A stretch of 57,607 bases of DNA from Prevotella sp. P2-180. GTDB taxonomy: Bacteria > Bacteroidota > Bacteroidia > Bacteroidales > Bacteroidaceae. The notes beneath the pieces are model-generated. The model searched no databases. It had not been told where the DNA came from and worked only from the letters and a program-made list of their open reading frames with translations. Positions 23,618 through 33,522 of this stretch are shown here, in pieces. The stretch spans positions 1 to 57,607 of the forward strand of contig NZ_NPJI01000028.1 in NCBI RefSeq assembly GCF_002251435.1, in the 5' to 3' direction. Each line of letters opens with the position of its first letter. Positions within the stretch are counted from its first letter, which is position 1. The position numbers and the translations under genes are program-made.

Positions 23618-24763
23618 CTACTCGTTAAGCAGTGTCTCCAAGCGGGAGTCAAGCACGGCATCCTCGTTCTCGTCAATCTTGCACACGATGTTTCCCTTCT
23701 TGTCGATGAGATATTTCGTGGGCAGGTAGTGGATGGCATACTTGTCGGAGATGTCGTTAGTGTGGTCCATGCCCTCCATACCTTTTGAGCGGTCCCACTT
23801 AAAGCCACGGAGCACGTGGTGGTAGCCCTCGCCCACGAGTTTGTCCTGCTCCACAGCCTTGTGCCATGCCTCAGGCTTGCTGTCGTCGTCGGACACATAA
23901 ACGAGGTCGAGACCACGACTATGGTATTTGTCGTAAAGCTCACGCATATGCGGGTTGCTCTTTCGGCAAGGTCCGCACCAGCTTGCCCAAAAATCGAGTA
24001 TCACCACCTTCCCACGAAGCGAAGAGAGAGTGAACGGTTTGCCATTGATGTCGGTGGCGGTGAAATCGGGAGCCGGACTGCCGGGGCGTACCTTAGCCAG
24101 TACTTCAAGTTCTTTTCTTATGTCGTCGGCGGAGTCGCCATATTTCTGCACCTGCGGGTCGAGAGCACCCCATGCCGCCTTGAGGTCGTCGTACGGCATT
24201 CGGCTCATGTCCATATAGAGAAACCTTGTGGCGAAATAGGAGTCGGTGTGCTTACGATAGAAATTGCTACAGTATTCAGCATATTGCTTTTGGTAGGGAT
24301 CCATAAGGTTTATAAGAGAGTCGCGATTGGCAGTTTGGCGAACCTCTTCGTTCAGTTTGCGCAATGGCTTTAGGAACACCTCCATCTCGCTATTGATTGC
24401 GTCCAGTTCTTCCTGTAGCTTTCCTCCTGAAATGGAGCAAGCCTCCGGATTGTTGCAGTCGGCAACGACGTTGAGGGCTGTTGGCTCAAGAGCCATTTCC
24501 CACATGCACTTGTTGTCATAAGTCAACGGTCCAACAATTAGGCGTGCAGCCACGAAGGGGCGGTCAAGTGTTCCCTTGAACGTAAACTGTCCGTTGGTCA
24601 CCGTGATACTGTCATTAATCGTCGTGCCCCTGTTTCCAGCAATAAGATAAGCCTTCTTACCCTCAGCGTTTTCAATCTTTCCGCTAACGGTATAGTTGCC
24701 CTGTGCGCCTATGGTGAGGGCAACGGCTGATGCAATGAGCATCGTCAAAATTCTTGGTTTCAT
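23618..24763 (-). CDS. TlpA-like thiol-disulfide oxidoreductase with DUF4369 domain
   Basis: The 381-residue protein has a signal peptide (MKPRILTMLIASAVALTIGA), an N-terminal DUF4369 beta domain (TVSGKIENAEGKKAYLIAGN), a helical linker, and a thioredoxin fold with WASWCGPCRK as the CxxC site. It is exported and probably reduces or oxidises disulfides in the periplasm. It is the last gene of the DsbD-alpha-like/SusC/SusD operon, 16 nt after SusD. Such proteins recur beside SusCD pairs in Bacteroidales, which points to redox care of the imported substrate or of the receptor. Confidence 0.85.
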   Translation of the reverse strand: MKPRILTMLIASAVALTIGAQGNYTVSGKIENAEGKKAYLIAGNRGTTINDSITVTNGQFTFKGTLDRPFVAARLIVGPLTYDNKCMWEMALEPTALNVVADCNNPEACSISGGKLQEELDAINSEMEVFLKPLRKLNEEVRQTANRDSLINLMDPYQKQYAEYCSNFYRKHTDSYFATRFLYMDMSRMPYDDLKAAWGALDPQVQKYGDSADDIRKELEVLAKVRPGSPAPDFTATDINGKPFTLSSLRGKVVILDFWASWCGPCRKSNPHMRELYDKYHSRGLDLVYVSDDDSKPEAWHKAVEQDKLVGEGYHHVLRGFKWDRSKGMEGMDHTNDISDKYAIHYLPTKYLIDKKGNIVCKIDENEDAVLDSRLETLLNE

Positions 24764-24779
24764 AATATTGATTTATTGT

Positions 24780-26267
24780 TTAATTTGCACTATAACCTGG
24801 ATTTTGGTCACTATCTGTTAATGCGCTGTTATACTTGAATTCGTCTTTTGGTATTGCAAACACGTTGTATTGACGTTCCTTATATACAGGATTAAACTTC
24901 AGTGTTATACTTTCAGGGAATCGTAGCATGATGTCGTGCTCAAGACCACACTCATACGAGAGATTTCTGACATCTTCACGGAATATCTGCTCAAGCATAG
25001 CCTCAGAGGTAGTGGCAGAATCAACAGCATCGTAATTCTGTATTCCGGACTTTGACAAAATAGTCTTTAGCAATTGTCCTGCCTCGGCAATTTTTCCTGT
25101 TCGTGCAAGAGCCTCTGCCTTAATGAGATATATTTCAGAAAGTCGCATCTGATACTGTGTTTCTTCTATGTCGTTAAAAGCCATAATATCAGGGTTGAGA
25201 TGTTTGCAGATGGCATACATTATTGCAGTGTAGATGTAATATGTTCCATCAGGATTATAACCTATCATTTGTGTTTCCTTTCCACTGAACATCCTGTCTT
25301 TTCTTGGATCGCCCTCATAGAGTGCAAGCATATTTTCGGTTGGGAAATACTGTGCTGAGCCACGATAGTAATAAGCCTCATAGACATCACACTGGTTCTC
25401 TTTGGGCATAATACCGAAAATCACCTCTTTACTCAACAGTCCTTTCTGGTGGAATATGTCCTCATAGTTGTCCTCAAGCTGATAGGGACTATTCGTAATG
25501 ATGTCCGTACAGAGATTAGCTGCCTCGTTGAAGTCGCCGGATTGTCCACGCATCATCAACACTCTTGCTTTCAGTCCCTTGGCAAACCACTGTGAGGCAT
25601 AATGATTGTCGTTAATAGCAGGAGCATTAGCTATGGCGAAGTCGAGGTCGGAAATGATTTGGTCATAAGTATCCTTCACGCTGCTTCGCTTAACGTTAAG
25701 ATTTGAAGCTGTGCTTTTCTCAAGACGCAGCACAGCGCCGTATGGGCTGCTTATATCCCAAGAATAACACATATATCTTAATATGTTGTAATAGGCCAAA
25801 GCCCTCATACAACATGCCTCACCGAGAATTTCCTTTTTCCTATTGCCTTGAAAATAGCTGTCGCTTGCATTGCCAACCTGTTCGATAACTGCATTTGAAG
25901 CGTTTACGGTGCTGTAAAAGCTGTTCCAATAATATGATCCGTATCTCTCCAATGAAGCTGCATCATGATTTTCAAACATATAAGCACCTTGATAATAGAT
26001 AGCCATTCCTGCCAAGTCGGCTGGAAGGGTCTCGTAAAACTCGCTACACCCTGTAGATTTCACGCCATAATAGTCTGTTTTACACATAGCGTATGTGTAG
26101 TAAATACCATTTAATGCGGCAATGGCACTCTTTTGGTCAACGACAAGGTTTCCATCCACCTTCGACTGTGATGGCAATGCGTTCAGTTCATCGCTACAGG
26201 AAACGGCAGTAGAGCAAAGCACAACCGCAAGGCTTCCCGCCAATATGTTTTTAATTGTTTCTTTCAT
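24780..26267 (-). CDS. SusD/RagB family outer-membrane lipoprotein
   Basis: I start it at MKETIKNILAGSLAVVLCST (26267); a longer frame reaching 26315 has no signal peptide at its front and overlaps SusC. The signal ends in a lipobox with Cys (STAVSC), and the 495-residue body has the TPR-rich SusD pattern (FNEAANLCTDIITNSPYQL, EIYLIKAEALARTGK). SusD forms the lid over the SusC channel at the cell surface. It starts 26 nt after the SusC stop. The substrate is not evident from sequence. Confidence 0.88.
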   Translation of the reverse strand: MKETIKNILAGSLAVVLCSTAVSCSDELNALPSQSKVDGNLVVDQKSAIAALNGIYYTYAMCKTDYYGVKSTGCSEFYETLPADLAGMAIYYQGAYMFENHDAASLERYGSYYWNSFYSTVNASNAVIEQVGNASDSYFQGNRKKEILGEACCMRALAYYNILRYMCYSWDISSPYGAVLRLEKSTASNLNVKRSSVKDTYDQIISDLDFAIANAPAINDNHYASQWFAKGLKARVLMMRGQSGDFNEAANLCTDIITNSPYQLEDNYEDIFHQKGLLSKEVIFGIMPKENQCDVYEAYYYRGSAQYFPTENMLALYEGDPRKDRMFSGKETQMIGYNPDGTYYIYTAIMYAICKHLNPDIMAFNDIEETQYQMRLSEIYLIKAEALARTGKIAEAGQLLKTILSKSGIQNYDAVDSATTSEAMLEQIFREDVRNLSYECGLEHDIMLRFPESITLKFNPVYKERQYNVFAIPKDEFKYNSALTDSDQNPGYSAN

Positions 26268-26292
26268 CTTTATAAAAATTATTATGTTAATG

Positions 26293-29200
26293 TTAGAATC
26301 CGAGGCGAACTCCAAAGGTGAAACTCTTTACAGTTGGATAGGACGAGATATCACGTCCACCGCCGCTAATGGTGTATGGATTGTCTGATACAGCAGGGTC
26401 AGGACCGGGATAGCCCGTGATGGTGAACAGGTTACTTGCCGTTGCATAAAGTTGCAGGTTATTGAGTCCAAGAGGCTTAAGCTGCGAGCGGTTGAATGTG
26501 TATGCCAACGACAATGTCTGAAGCTTCAAGTACGACGCGTCATAGACGTTAAGGTTGGTGAGGAACATTGTTGAACTGTAGGTACTTAATGGTTTACCTG
26601 TGAAATTGTCGACACTGCTTGCCTCAAGAACCCTAACTCCGCGGTTGCTTAGAGAGCTGAAACACATATCGTTAACGTCTTTCTGGTAAATCAAGTCGTT
26701 TCCTACGGAGAATGTGAAACAAGCCAATAGCGACCAGTTCTTATAACTGAGCGTATTGGTATAGCCACCATAGAAATCAGGAGTACAATTGCCTATCACG
26801 TCCTCATAATAGTAACCTGTTTCATCCAAGGCAAATTTCACAGAACCTATGCCAAGGTCTTGCTGGAAATATTTCCAATATGCGAACTTGCTCTTATATT
26901 CAGCCAGTTCTGTCTCATTTTGGATTAATCCTTCGACAACACGACCACATAGAAGACCAAGCGACTCACCCTCGCGAATCAGGCTTGTTCCAAGATTTAA
27001 TGCTTTTCGATCGGTAGCTGAAGAGAACTGCTCATCGAGAATCTTCAGTACTTTCGACTCGTTGTGTGAGATATTCAAGGCTCCACTCCATTTCCAAGTC
27101 TTGTTTCTGATGAAATCGGCATTTATTTCAAATTCAAAACCAGTGTTGCGTACATTGGCGATGTTTGAAATCACGGACGAGAAACCACTACTTGGAGCTG
27201 GAGTGATAGCAAGCAAAGCACCATCGGTATTCTTATGATAGTAGGCAATTGTTCCGCTAAGTCTTCCGTTGAAGAAAGAGTAATCAAGACCTAAATCCTT
27301 CTGTGTGGTACTTTCCCAACGGATGTCGTCATTGCCAAGTTGGGAAGGATATAACGCACTGTTATTCCCGTAAGCGTCTGGTGAGTAAAGCGTGAGGAAC
27401 ATCCAGTCGGAGATGTTCTGCGTTCCTGTCTTTCCTATGCTGGCACGAAGTTTTATCTCGTCAATCCACTTAACGTCGCGTAGCCATTTTTCTTCCGACA
27501 ATCTCCAGGCAAACGCACCAGAAGGGAAGAAACCAGTGCGATGCGCCTTTGCAAATTTTGAGGATGTATCGCTACGTCCTGTAAAGGTAAAGAGATAGCG
27601 ATCAAGAATAGTATAGTTGAACCTGCCGTAGAAGGAGAGCAACGACGATTTCGACAGAGGATTTGAGCCGGAGACAGAAGCTGCTATTGATGCAGAACTA
27701 AGGTTATTGAGGAAATTGTCATCTGGATAGCCTTTTCCTGTTGCTGAGAAATAGTCGTTCTTGTCCTGTTCCCATGAATGACCTATTACGGCATTTAGTG
27801 AGTGAAAATCGCTAAACTGCTTATTGTAGGTAAGTGTGTTTTCCCAAAAGACGTTCGTTGAGGTGCTCTGCGCTTGTGTGCCCATACCACCGCCATTGTC
27901 TTCAGCTCCATAATAACTGGAAGTCAACACATAGCTTGGTATGTAGTTGAGCTGATTATAGTTATTATAATTTACAGATATTGTAGTCTTGAACTTCAGC
28001 TCTTTCAGAATGTCGTACTCACCGGCAATTGAGCCTTTGAAACCATATGTTTTGGCGAGATTGGTGCTTGAAGACACTGCAACAGGGTTCTGGAAACCCA
28101 TATATGCAGAACCCACTCCACCTATGGCAGAATAGTCAGCATAAGATCCATCGGCATTATAAATCGGAAGGATTGGAGGAGCTGAAAGGGCTTGGTAATA
28201 TATTCCTGAAGACATATTGTTCTTTGAATAGCTAAGATTCAGCTTTACAAAAGTGCGGAACTTGCTTGAGATGTCATTATCCATACTGATATTTCCAGTC
28301 AATCGGCGAAAATCGGAACCGATAAGCGTTCCTGTCTGCTGGTTATAGGAAAAAGAAGTGTAGTATCTTGACGACTGGCTGCCACCTGATACGGCGAAGT
28401 CGATGTTGTGGGTTGTTCCTGTTCTGAGGACTTCATCAAGCCAATCAGTATTGGCATTGCCAACAGACTTTACTTTTTCAAGAAGTTCGTTGTTGGATGT
28501 AATCTTTCGGCCTGCTGAGGCTAGGCTCAAGTCTCCCAAGTCTATATTTTTCTGTAGGTTGGCATTGGCTGTTTTTATTGATGACTCAAGAGCCGAGAGA
28601 TATTGCTCGCCGTTGAGCACCTTTTCCTTCACAGGTGAGGAAATACCAAGCGAATAGTTGAAACTGAACACAGGTTTTTGGTCGTGTCTTCCGCGTTTGG
28701 TCGTTATAATAACCACACCGTTGGCAGCCTTCGAACCATAGATAGCAGTTGCTGAGGCATCTTTCATGATGGTGATTGTCTCGATGTCGTTAATGTTAAG
28801 ACCTGCAAGACTATTAAGTCCTCGCATAAACGAACCTGATACCGCACCCATGTCCTGTTCTCCATAGTTTGCCCATTCGTTAGGGTCATTTATATCGGTA
28901 CTTGAGATATAGTTGTTCTCTATCTGGGTTGGAATACCGTCGATGATATACAAAGGATCAACACCACCCGTCAAGGAAGAACCTCCACGAACTCTTATCC
29001 TTACTGCACCACCTGGGCTACCATCGGCTTTTGTTACTTGAACACCGGCTGCCTTTCCAGCAAGGGCATCGTCAATGGTAACAGCCGGGGCGTTAATCAG
29101 TTCTTCAGGCTTGACCACCGCAACGCTACCTGTAAGATCCTTTCGTTTTGTCGTACCGTAGCCTACTACAACCACATCGTTAAGTATCTTCAAAGAACCT

Positions 29201-29724
29201 TTCAACTTAATGTTCATATACTCTGAAGCTGCAAGTGACTGTGATTCCATACCAACGTAGGAAACATTAATCTTAATGTTTTTAGGGCTGCAATCGAGGA
29301 AGAATTGACCGTTGTTGTCGGTTGTAACACCCATATTGCCGCCAATAACCCTCACTGTAGCGCCAATTATTGGCTCACCTGTTTCTGCGTCCAATACGAC
29401 ACCGCGAATTTTTTTACCCTGAGAGCTTTTCCTGCTTGATTTGCTCACGTTGATTATTTTTCCCTTTACGGAATATTCAAGAGGTTTGTCTTTAAGCAGG
29501 TAAGACATAACTTCATAAATTGAAGATTCCGTCACCTCTCCCGTAACGGTGTAACTATCTACATCGCTATAGGCAAACACAAATTTGTAACTTGTTGCCC
29601 TTTCAAGTTTTTTAAACACTGAAGGCAAACTTTCATTTTTGAACTTCATGGAAATGCCCTGTGCCATTGTCGTCAGGCAGACGAGGAGCGCGATGAGCAT
29701 TCCAAAGATTCTTTTCTCTCTCAT
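26293..29724 (-). CDS. SusC/RagA TonB-dependent transporter with STN domain
   Basis: The 1143-residue protein has, in order, a signal peptide, an STN domain (LPSVFKKLERATSYKFVFAY), a carboxypeptidase-regulatory-like domain (VVLDAETGEPIIGATV), a TonB-like VVVVGYGT box, a plug (LAGKAAGVQVTKADGSPGG) and the 22-strand barrel ending in FTFGVRLGF. The STN domain is the part that contacts FecR-type anti-sigma factors, and just such a pair (31825-33392) lies divergent to the operon. It imports a nutrient with SusD; the ligand is unknown. Confidence 0.9.
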   Translation of the reverse strand: MREKRIFGMLIALLVCLTTMAQGISMKFKNESLPSVFKKLERATSYKFVFAYSDVDSYTVTGEVTESSIYEVMSYLLKDKPLEYSVKGKIINVSKSSRKSSQGKKIRGVVLDAETGEPIIGATVRVIGGNMGVTTDNNGQFFLDCSPKNIKINVSYVGMESQSLAASEYMNIKLKGSLKILNDVVVVGYGTTKRKDLTGSVAVVKPEELINAPAVTIDDALAGKAAGVQVTKADGSPGGAVRIRVRGGSSLTGGVDPLYIIDGIPTQIENNYISSTDINDPNEWANYGEQDMGAVSGSFMRGLNSLAGLNINDIETITIMKDASATAIYGSKAANGVVIITTKRGRHDQKPVFSFNYSLGISSPVKEKVLNGEQYLSALESSIKTANANLQKNIDLGDLSLASAGRKITSNNELLEKVKSVGNANTDWLDEVLRTGTTHNIDFAVSGGSQSSRYYTSFSYNQQTGTLIGSDFRRLTGNISMDNDISSKFRTFVKLNLSYSKNNMSSGIYYQALSAPPILPIYNADGSYADYSAIGGVGSAYMGFQNPVAVSSSTNLAKTYGFKGSIAGEYDILKELKFKTTISVNYNNYNQLNYIPSYVLTSSYYGAEDNGGGMGTQAQSTSTNVFWENTLTYNKQFSDFHSLNAVIGHSWEQDKNDYFSATGKGYPDDNFLNNLSSASIAASVSGSNPLSKSSLLSFYGRFNYTILDRYLFTFTGRSDTSSKFAKAHRTGFFPSGAFAWRLSEEKWLRDVKWIDEIKLRASIGKTGTQNISDWMFLTLYSPDAYGNNSALYPSQLGNDDIRWESTTQKDLGLDYSFFNGRLSGTIAYYHKNTDGALLAITPAPSSGFSSVISNIANVRNTGFEFEINADFIRNKTWKWSGALNISHNESKVLKILDEQFSSATDRKALNLGTSLIREGESLGLLCGRVVEGLIQNETELAEYKSKFAYWKYFQQDLGIGSVKFALDETGYYYEDVIGNCTPDFYGGYTNTLSYKNWSLLACFTFSVGNDLIYQKDVNDMCFSSLSNRGVRVLEASSVDNFTGKPLSTYSSTMFLTNLNVYDASYLKLQTLSLAYTFNRSQLKPLGLNNLQLYATASNLFTITGYPGPDPAVSDNPYTISGGGRDISSYPTVKSFTFGVRLGF

Positions 29725-29747
29725 ACTTAAATCTCGTTTTTATGTTT

Positions 29748-31682
29748 TTAATATTGTGTTTTCACGGTCTTCGACATCGGTTGCAGGCAGGAGTGGTTGT
29801 CGCATGCCTGAAAATTGATGGTGAAGCTGACGGTGCCGTTGTCCTTGGCTGTGAACTTCTGCCTGAACACTTGCTCGCCCTCAAAGACAACCGTACCTGT
29901 GGAGTTTAGCAGTCGGCCGGCAGGCTTCTGCAGTTCGCCACTGAGTTTTCCGTTGCCCTCGAAGCTTATGTCGTAAGTGTTTTCAATATATGGGTCTTTG
30001 TCGGAAACCACGGCATAGATATGGTAGCCGGGATGGATTTTCATCTTCACGACAAGGGTTTTCTCTTCGCCTTCCGACTCAATGGCAGCAGCAAGCTGCA
30101 CTGGATTGTCGATGGAAGTGGCTTCCTTCACCTGTGTCATGGCGGCAACGTCAGCCTCGTTGTATTTCAACACCGAATAGTCGTTGCCGGGAGTCGTCGG
30201 GTCTTGCGAGTTAACCAGCCAAAGCCATCCGCCGCTCTCGGTGAAGAAGAGTTGCTTCTCGTATTTTTTGTACCATGCCCGCCATTCCTTCGGGTTGTCG
30301 TAGCGCAGAAGGGTGTAGCGGTGGAGCAGTCGGCGGGCCTTTTCCACGTCCTCACCTTTCTCCCAAAGACTGATGGCACGGTCGAGGAAGCGCTTGTCGT
30401 TGTTGGCTATGCCAAGGCTCTTTGCGTCCTCGTCGAGCATGAGGTCGTAACCGTCAAGGGTACCGTAGAAATAAGGAGTGTTCTCTTTGAAATATTTCTC
30501 GTAGGCGGCAACGTCGGTGCCAAACTGTGCGAACAATTCTCCTGCCTGTTGCTGTATGAACTGCCCGTAGGTAGGATTTGGCTGCGGGTGTTCCGCCATC
30601 ATGAGGTATTGCCTGTCAAGGTCGGTAAGTTTCTCGCCTGCCGCCTCCTTGTTCTTCAGGGAGTCTGCCATTTTCTTCATTTGGGCATTGTATTTCTCCA
30701 TAGAATCCACAAAGCCATTATAAACATCCCTGCCTACACGATATTTCATTTCCGTGGCGCGGGTTCTGGTTGAAATACCTTCATTTAGCTTGCGTGCGAT
30801 GATATGTTGGCCCGCAAACTTGCTGATATACACCACGGCATTAGCAAACACTGGTTTCGCCTCGTCGGTCATGTCGGCAGGTGAGGCGGCAAAGCCCCAG
30901 TGGAACCAGTTGGCGTGGCGACCTATGGTCATGGCATCGTAGCTTTTCGCGCTCTCGCCGCCCGAAATCCATTCGGCTTCCGGTGAATCCTCATATCCCC
31001 AAGGACGCACCACCATTCCCACCTTGTAGTATCGGTTTGTCATGTAACCTTTCTTCTGCACTCGCCACATCGGTGTAGTCTCAGGCAGTGTCTGCCCTAT
31101 CAACGGAGCATACTCCTTCGCTCCCTCTGGTGTAGGGCGGTCGGTAATGGTCAACTTCACCTTGTAAGGACCTTTGAAAATGGGGTGCTCCTTCTTCATG
31201 CCGTAGGCGTGGGCATCGAGGCAGAGGCAGTACCAGTCGTTTTTTGTTCCTATGCGTCGGCCTACCGTCTCGCCTGTTTCGGCAATGGTGATGACAGGAC
31301 GGTCGAAATCGTCGGGGAAGTAGCGGGCATCGATGTTTTTCGTAAAATTGCCGTTGATGGTGATGTTACGACGGGGTTCAATAGGCTTTGGAGTTCCGTC
31401 GATGATGGTGACGTCGTAGTCGTACGACATCTTATAGTTGTAATCATTTCCCTTCACTGTTTTTACTGTGGTGAAATACTCGTTGAGGTATTTTTCCCAT
31501 GCTGCGGTACGCTCGACAATGCTTCTTTCGTTTGCCGCGGTGTCGTAAGCAGCTACGCCAAAGGTTTCGATGTCGGAGTGTCCGCCAACGTAAAGCACTT
31601 TCAGATTGGTCTTCTTTACCTGAGCCGTTGCTCCAAGGCACACGACGAATGTCAAGAGCAGAAGTGATAAATGTCTTTTCAT
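29748..31682 (-). CDS. Exported protein with C-terminal DsbD-alpha-like domain
   Basis: I start it at MKRHLSLLLLTFVVCLGATA (31682), a clean signal peptide; a longer frame to 31805 lacks one. The 644-residue protein has a central region I do not recognise (GGHSDIETFGVAAYDTAANE, NWFHWGFAASPADMTDEAKP). The last 110 residues resemble the N-terminal periplasmic domain of DsbD (KMKIHPGYHIYAV...QACDNHSCLQPM), including the two cysteines of CDNHSC. It is the first gene of the SusC/SusD/TlpA operon and may pass electrons with TlpA in the periplasm. Confidence 0.7.
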   Translation of the reverse strand: MKRHLSLLLLTFVVCLGATAQVKKTNLKVLYVGGHSDIETFGVAAYDTAANERSIVERTAAWEKYLNEYFTTVKTVKGNDYNYKMSYDYDVTIIDGTPKPIEPRRNITINGNFTKNIDARYFPDDFDRPVITIAETGETVGRRIGTKNDWYCLCLDAHAYGMKKEHPIFKGPYKVKLTITDRPTPEGAKEYAPLIGQTLPETTPMWRVQKKGYMTNRYYKVGMVVRPWGYEDSPEAEWISGGESAKSYDAMTIGRHANWFHWGFAASPADMTDEAKPVFANAVVYISKFAGQHIIARKLNEGISTRTRATEMKYRVGRDVYNGFVDSMEKYNAQMKKMADSLKNKEAAGEKLTDLDRQYLMMAEHPQPNPTYGQFIQQQAGELFAQFGTDVAAYEKYFKENTPYFYGTLDGYDLMLDEDAKSLGIANNDKRFLDRAISLWEKGEDVEKARRLLHRYTLLRYDNPKEWRAWYKKYEKQLFFTESGGWLWLVNSQDPTTPGNDYSVLKYNEADVAAMTQVKEATSIDNPVQLAAAIESEGEEKTLVVKMKIHPGYHIYAVVSDKDPYIENTYDISFEGNGKLSGELQKPAGRLLNSTGTVVFEGEQVFRQKFTAKDNGTVSFTINFQACDNHSCLQPMSKTVKTQY

Positions 31683-31794
31683 ATTTCTTATGTTTTGTTG
31701 TTTCTTTCTATTATTTTCTACAATCAACCATAACAAAAGGCTACGGAAAATGAAGAAATTATTAGATTTTGGTTGTTTTTTCGTAATAATTGCG

Positions 31795-31802
31795 TAATTT
31801 TG
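31795..31802 (+). promoter_or_regulatory. -7 box of the ECF sigma gene
   Basis: TAATTTTG, 22 nt before the sigma-factor ATG. The intergenic region 31683-31824 must also hold the divergent promoter of the DsbD-alpha-like/SusC operon, where I find no clear consensus; this fits use of the alternative sigma factor. Confidence 0.5.
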
Positions 31803-31824
31803 CACCTCAAATAGACTGAATTAG

Positions 31825-32325
31825 ATGAACAGAGAAGAGTTTGAACACACGTTCAGAAGCCTTTACCCACAACTCGTCAGCTACGTCAGGACAATGATTG
31901 CCAACGAGGATGAGTGTCACGACATCGTAGGGATGGCGTTTGAGGGCGTGTGGAAAAACCTTGGGAAAATCGACCCCGCATCAGCGAAGAACTATCTCTA
32001 CAGTTCTGTGAACCACCTCGCCATAAACGTGCTCCGGAAGCAGCAATACCACAGGCAATATATCGACCACTACAAACACATGGCATCTGAAGCGGTGACC
32101 GACGACACACTGCGCGAACACGAGGAACGACTGAGTGCGGCGATGAAAGTGGTGGATACGCTGAAAGAACCTACAAGGACTATTCTCGTGAGATGCTACA
32201 TCGACGGAAAACAATATAAGGAAGTGGCGGAGGAAATGGGTGTCAGCATCAGTATGATAAAGAAACACATAGGTAAAGCACTGAAAATGCTTGCCGATTT
32301 TAGACAAAAAATGCTAAAAACGTAG
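31825..32325 (+). CDS. ECF RNA polymerase sigma factor
   Basis: The 166-residue protein has sigma region 2 (FRSLYPQLVSYVRTMIANED, then DIVGMAFEGVWKNL) and region 4 with the helix-turn-helix QYKEVAEEMGVSISMIKKHI. It would direct RNA polymerase to the promoters of the neighbouring SusC locus when released by its anti-sigma factor. It is divergent from that operon and 47 nt upstream of the FecR-like gene. Confidence 0.9.
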   Translation: MNREEFEHTFRSLYPQLVSYVRTMIANEDECHDIVGMAFEGVWKNLGKIDPASAKNYLYSSVNHLAINVLRKQQYHRQYIDHYKHMASEAVTDDTLREHEERLSAAMKVVDTLKEPTRTILVRCYIDGKQYKEVAEEMGVSISMIKKHIGKALKMLADFRQKMLKT

Positions 32326-32372
32326 CCTTTACACCATATTAATTGTATAGTATATATAAATGCAAGCTTATT

Positions 32373-33392
32373 ATGGACAACGAAATAAAAGACATTGACA
32401 CGATAGAGAATCTGAAAGACCTTATGGCACTCGCACAGGCTGCTGATATGAAGGGCAGAAACGACGACGTGGAACAGCGACTGCAACAGTTCTACAGGAA
32501 GCAGAAGGCGAAGAAGGCAAAGGCAAGGCTGTGGCGCATCACCATGGCCGCTGCTGCATGTCTTGCCCTGATATTGACTCTCGCGCTCTGGAAAGGTACT
32601 GCCGACGACGAAACCCTGATGAAAGAGCAGCAACCAATAGTGTTCAACATCGCAAAGCCCAAGGCAAACATAATGGTGAGGACAGAGAAGGGAAAGAAAC
32701 TGCAAGCTATACCCAGCAACAATGAAGAACTGCTTGTGGCGAAAGTATTGCCTGAGGAAACTGAGCGTGTGGTTGTTGATGTGCCTCAGGGCGAAAAACT
32801 TACAATAGCCCTGCCCGACGGGTCGAAAGTGTATATGCATGCAGGCAGCAGCCTTAAGTTCCCGTCAAGGTTCAGCGATTCGCTACGATTGGTGGAACTG
32901 AAGGGAGAGGCTTATTTTGTTGTGACAAAGAATCCTGAAAAGCCTTTCGTTGTGCGCACTGCAACTTTGCAGACAACGGTGCTCGGCACGGAGTTCAACA
33001 TCGTGGCTGAAGGCACACCCGACGACAACGTATCGTTGGTTTCGGGAAGCGTGAGGGTGGCTGTCGGAAACGAGAGGCGAATTATAAAACCGGGACAGCA
33101 GCTCGGGTTCTCAACCGAGGGAAAGCTGACTGTGAAGGAGGTTGACATGACACCATACACATCGTGGCGCGACGGATACATTTATTTCGACAACGTGACA
33201 CTGAAAGACGCCCTGCTCGACATTGCCAAGGAGTTCAACTGCAACGTGGAATTCCAGCACCAGGAACAGCTCGACACGAAGGTGCATTTCGTGGCAAACC
33301 GTTCCGATGGCATAAATGGCGTAGTAGAAGGGCTGAACATGATGAATATAATAAATGTGGAATATAAGGGAAATATGATAGTGGTGTTCTAA
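32373..33392 (+). CDS. FecR-like anti-sigma factor with DUF4974 domain
   Basis: I start it at MDNEIKDIDTIENLKDLMAL (32373) rather than the earlier frame start. The 339-residue protein has a cytoplasmic N-terminal sigma-binding region, one membrane segment near residues 54-72 (RITMAAAACLALILTLALW), a FecR domain (KLTIALPDGSKVYMHAGSSL, FVVRTATLQTTVLGTEFNIV) and a C-terminal DUF4974 (YIYFDNVTLKDALLDIAKEF). It links the STN domain of SusC to the sigma factor. Confidence 0.9.
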   Translation: MDNEIKDIDTIENLKDLMALAQAADMKGRNDDVEQRLQQFYRKQKAKKAKARLWRITMAAAACLALILTLALWKGTADDETLMKEQQPIVFNIAKPKANIMVRTEKGKKLQAIPSNNEELLVAKVLPEETERVVVDVPQGEKLTIALPDGSKVYMHAGSSLKFPSRFSDSLRLVELKGEAYFVVTKNPEKPFVVRTATLQTTVLGTEFNIVAEGTPDDNVSLVSGSVRVAVGNERRIIKPGQQLGFSTEGKLTVKEVDMTPYTSWRDGYIYFDNVTLKDALLDIAKEFNCNVEFQHQEQLDTKVHFVANRSDGINGVVEGLNMMNIINVEYKGNMIVVF

Positions 33393-33459
33393 GAAAAGTG
33401 CTTTTACCACTACGGAGGCTGATTTATTTGTGTTTTCGCGGTGGTTTATGTCTTTTTTC

Positions 33460-33490
33460 TTTGGGGAACCCAAAAAAAACATTATCTTTG
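33460..33490 (+). promoter_or_regulatory. Promoter of uxuA
   Basis: TTTG (33460-33463), 19 nt, TATCTTTG (33483-33490), 32 nt before the uxuA start. The small dyad TTTGGG/CCCAAA overlaps the -33 region and could hold a regulator. Confidence 0.65.
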
Positions 33491-33522
33491 CAACCAAAAA
33501 ATGTGAACCAAAATAAAAAATT

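Noticed and set aside
30021..30773. A 250-codon plus-strand frame
   Set aside because: It is antisense to the exported DsbD-alpha-like gene and has no start signal or domain.
33451..33480. Terminator hairpin TTTGGG/CCCAAA after the FecR gene
   Set aside because: The stem is followed by an A-run, not a T-run, on the plus strand, and it overlaps the uxuA promoter; it is more likely an operator or chance dyad.
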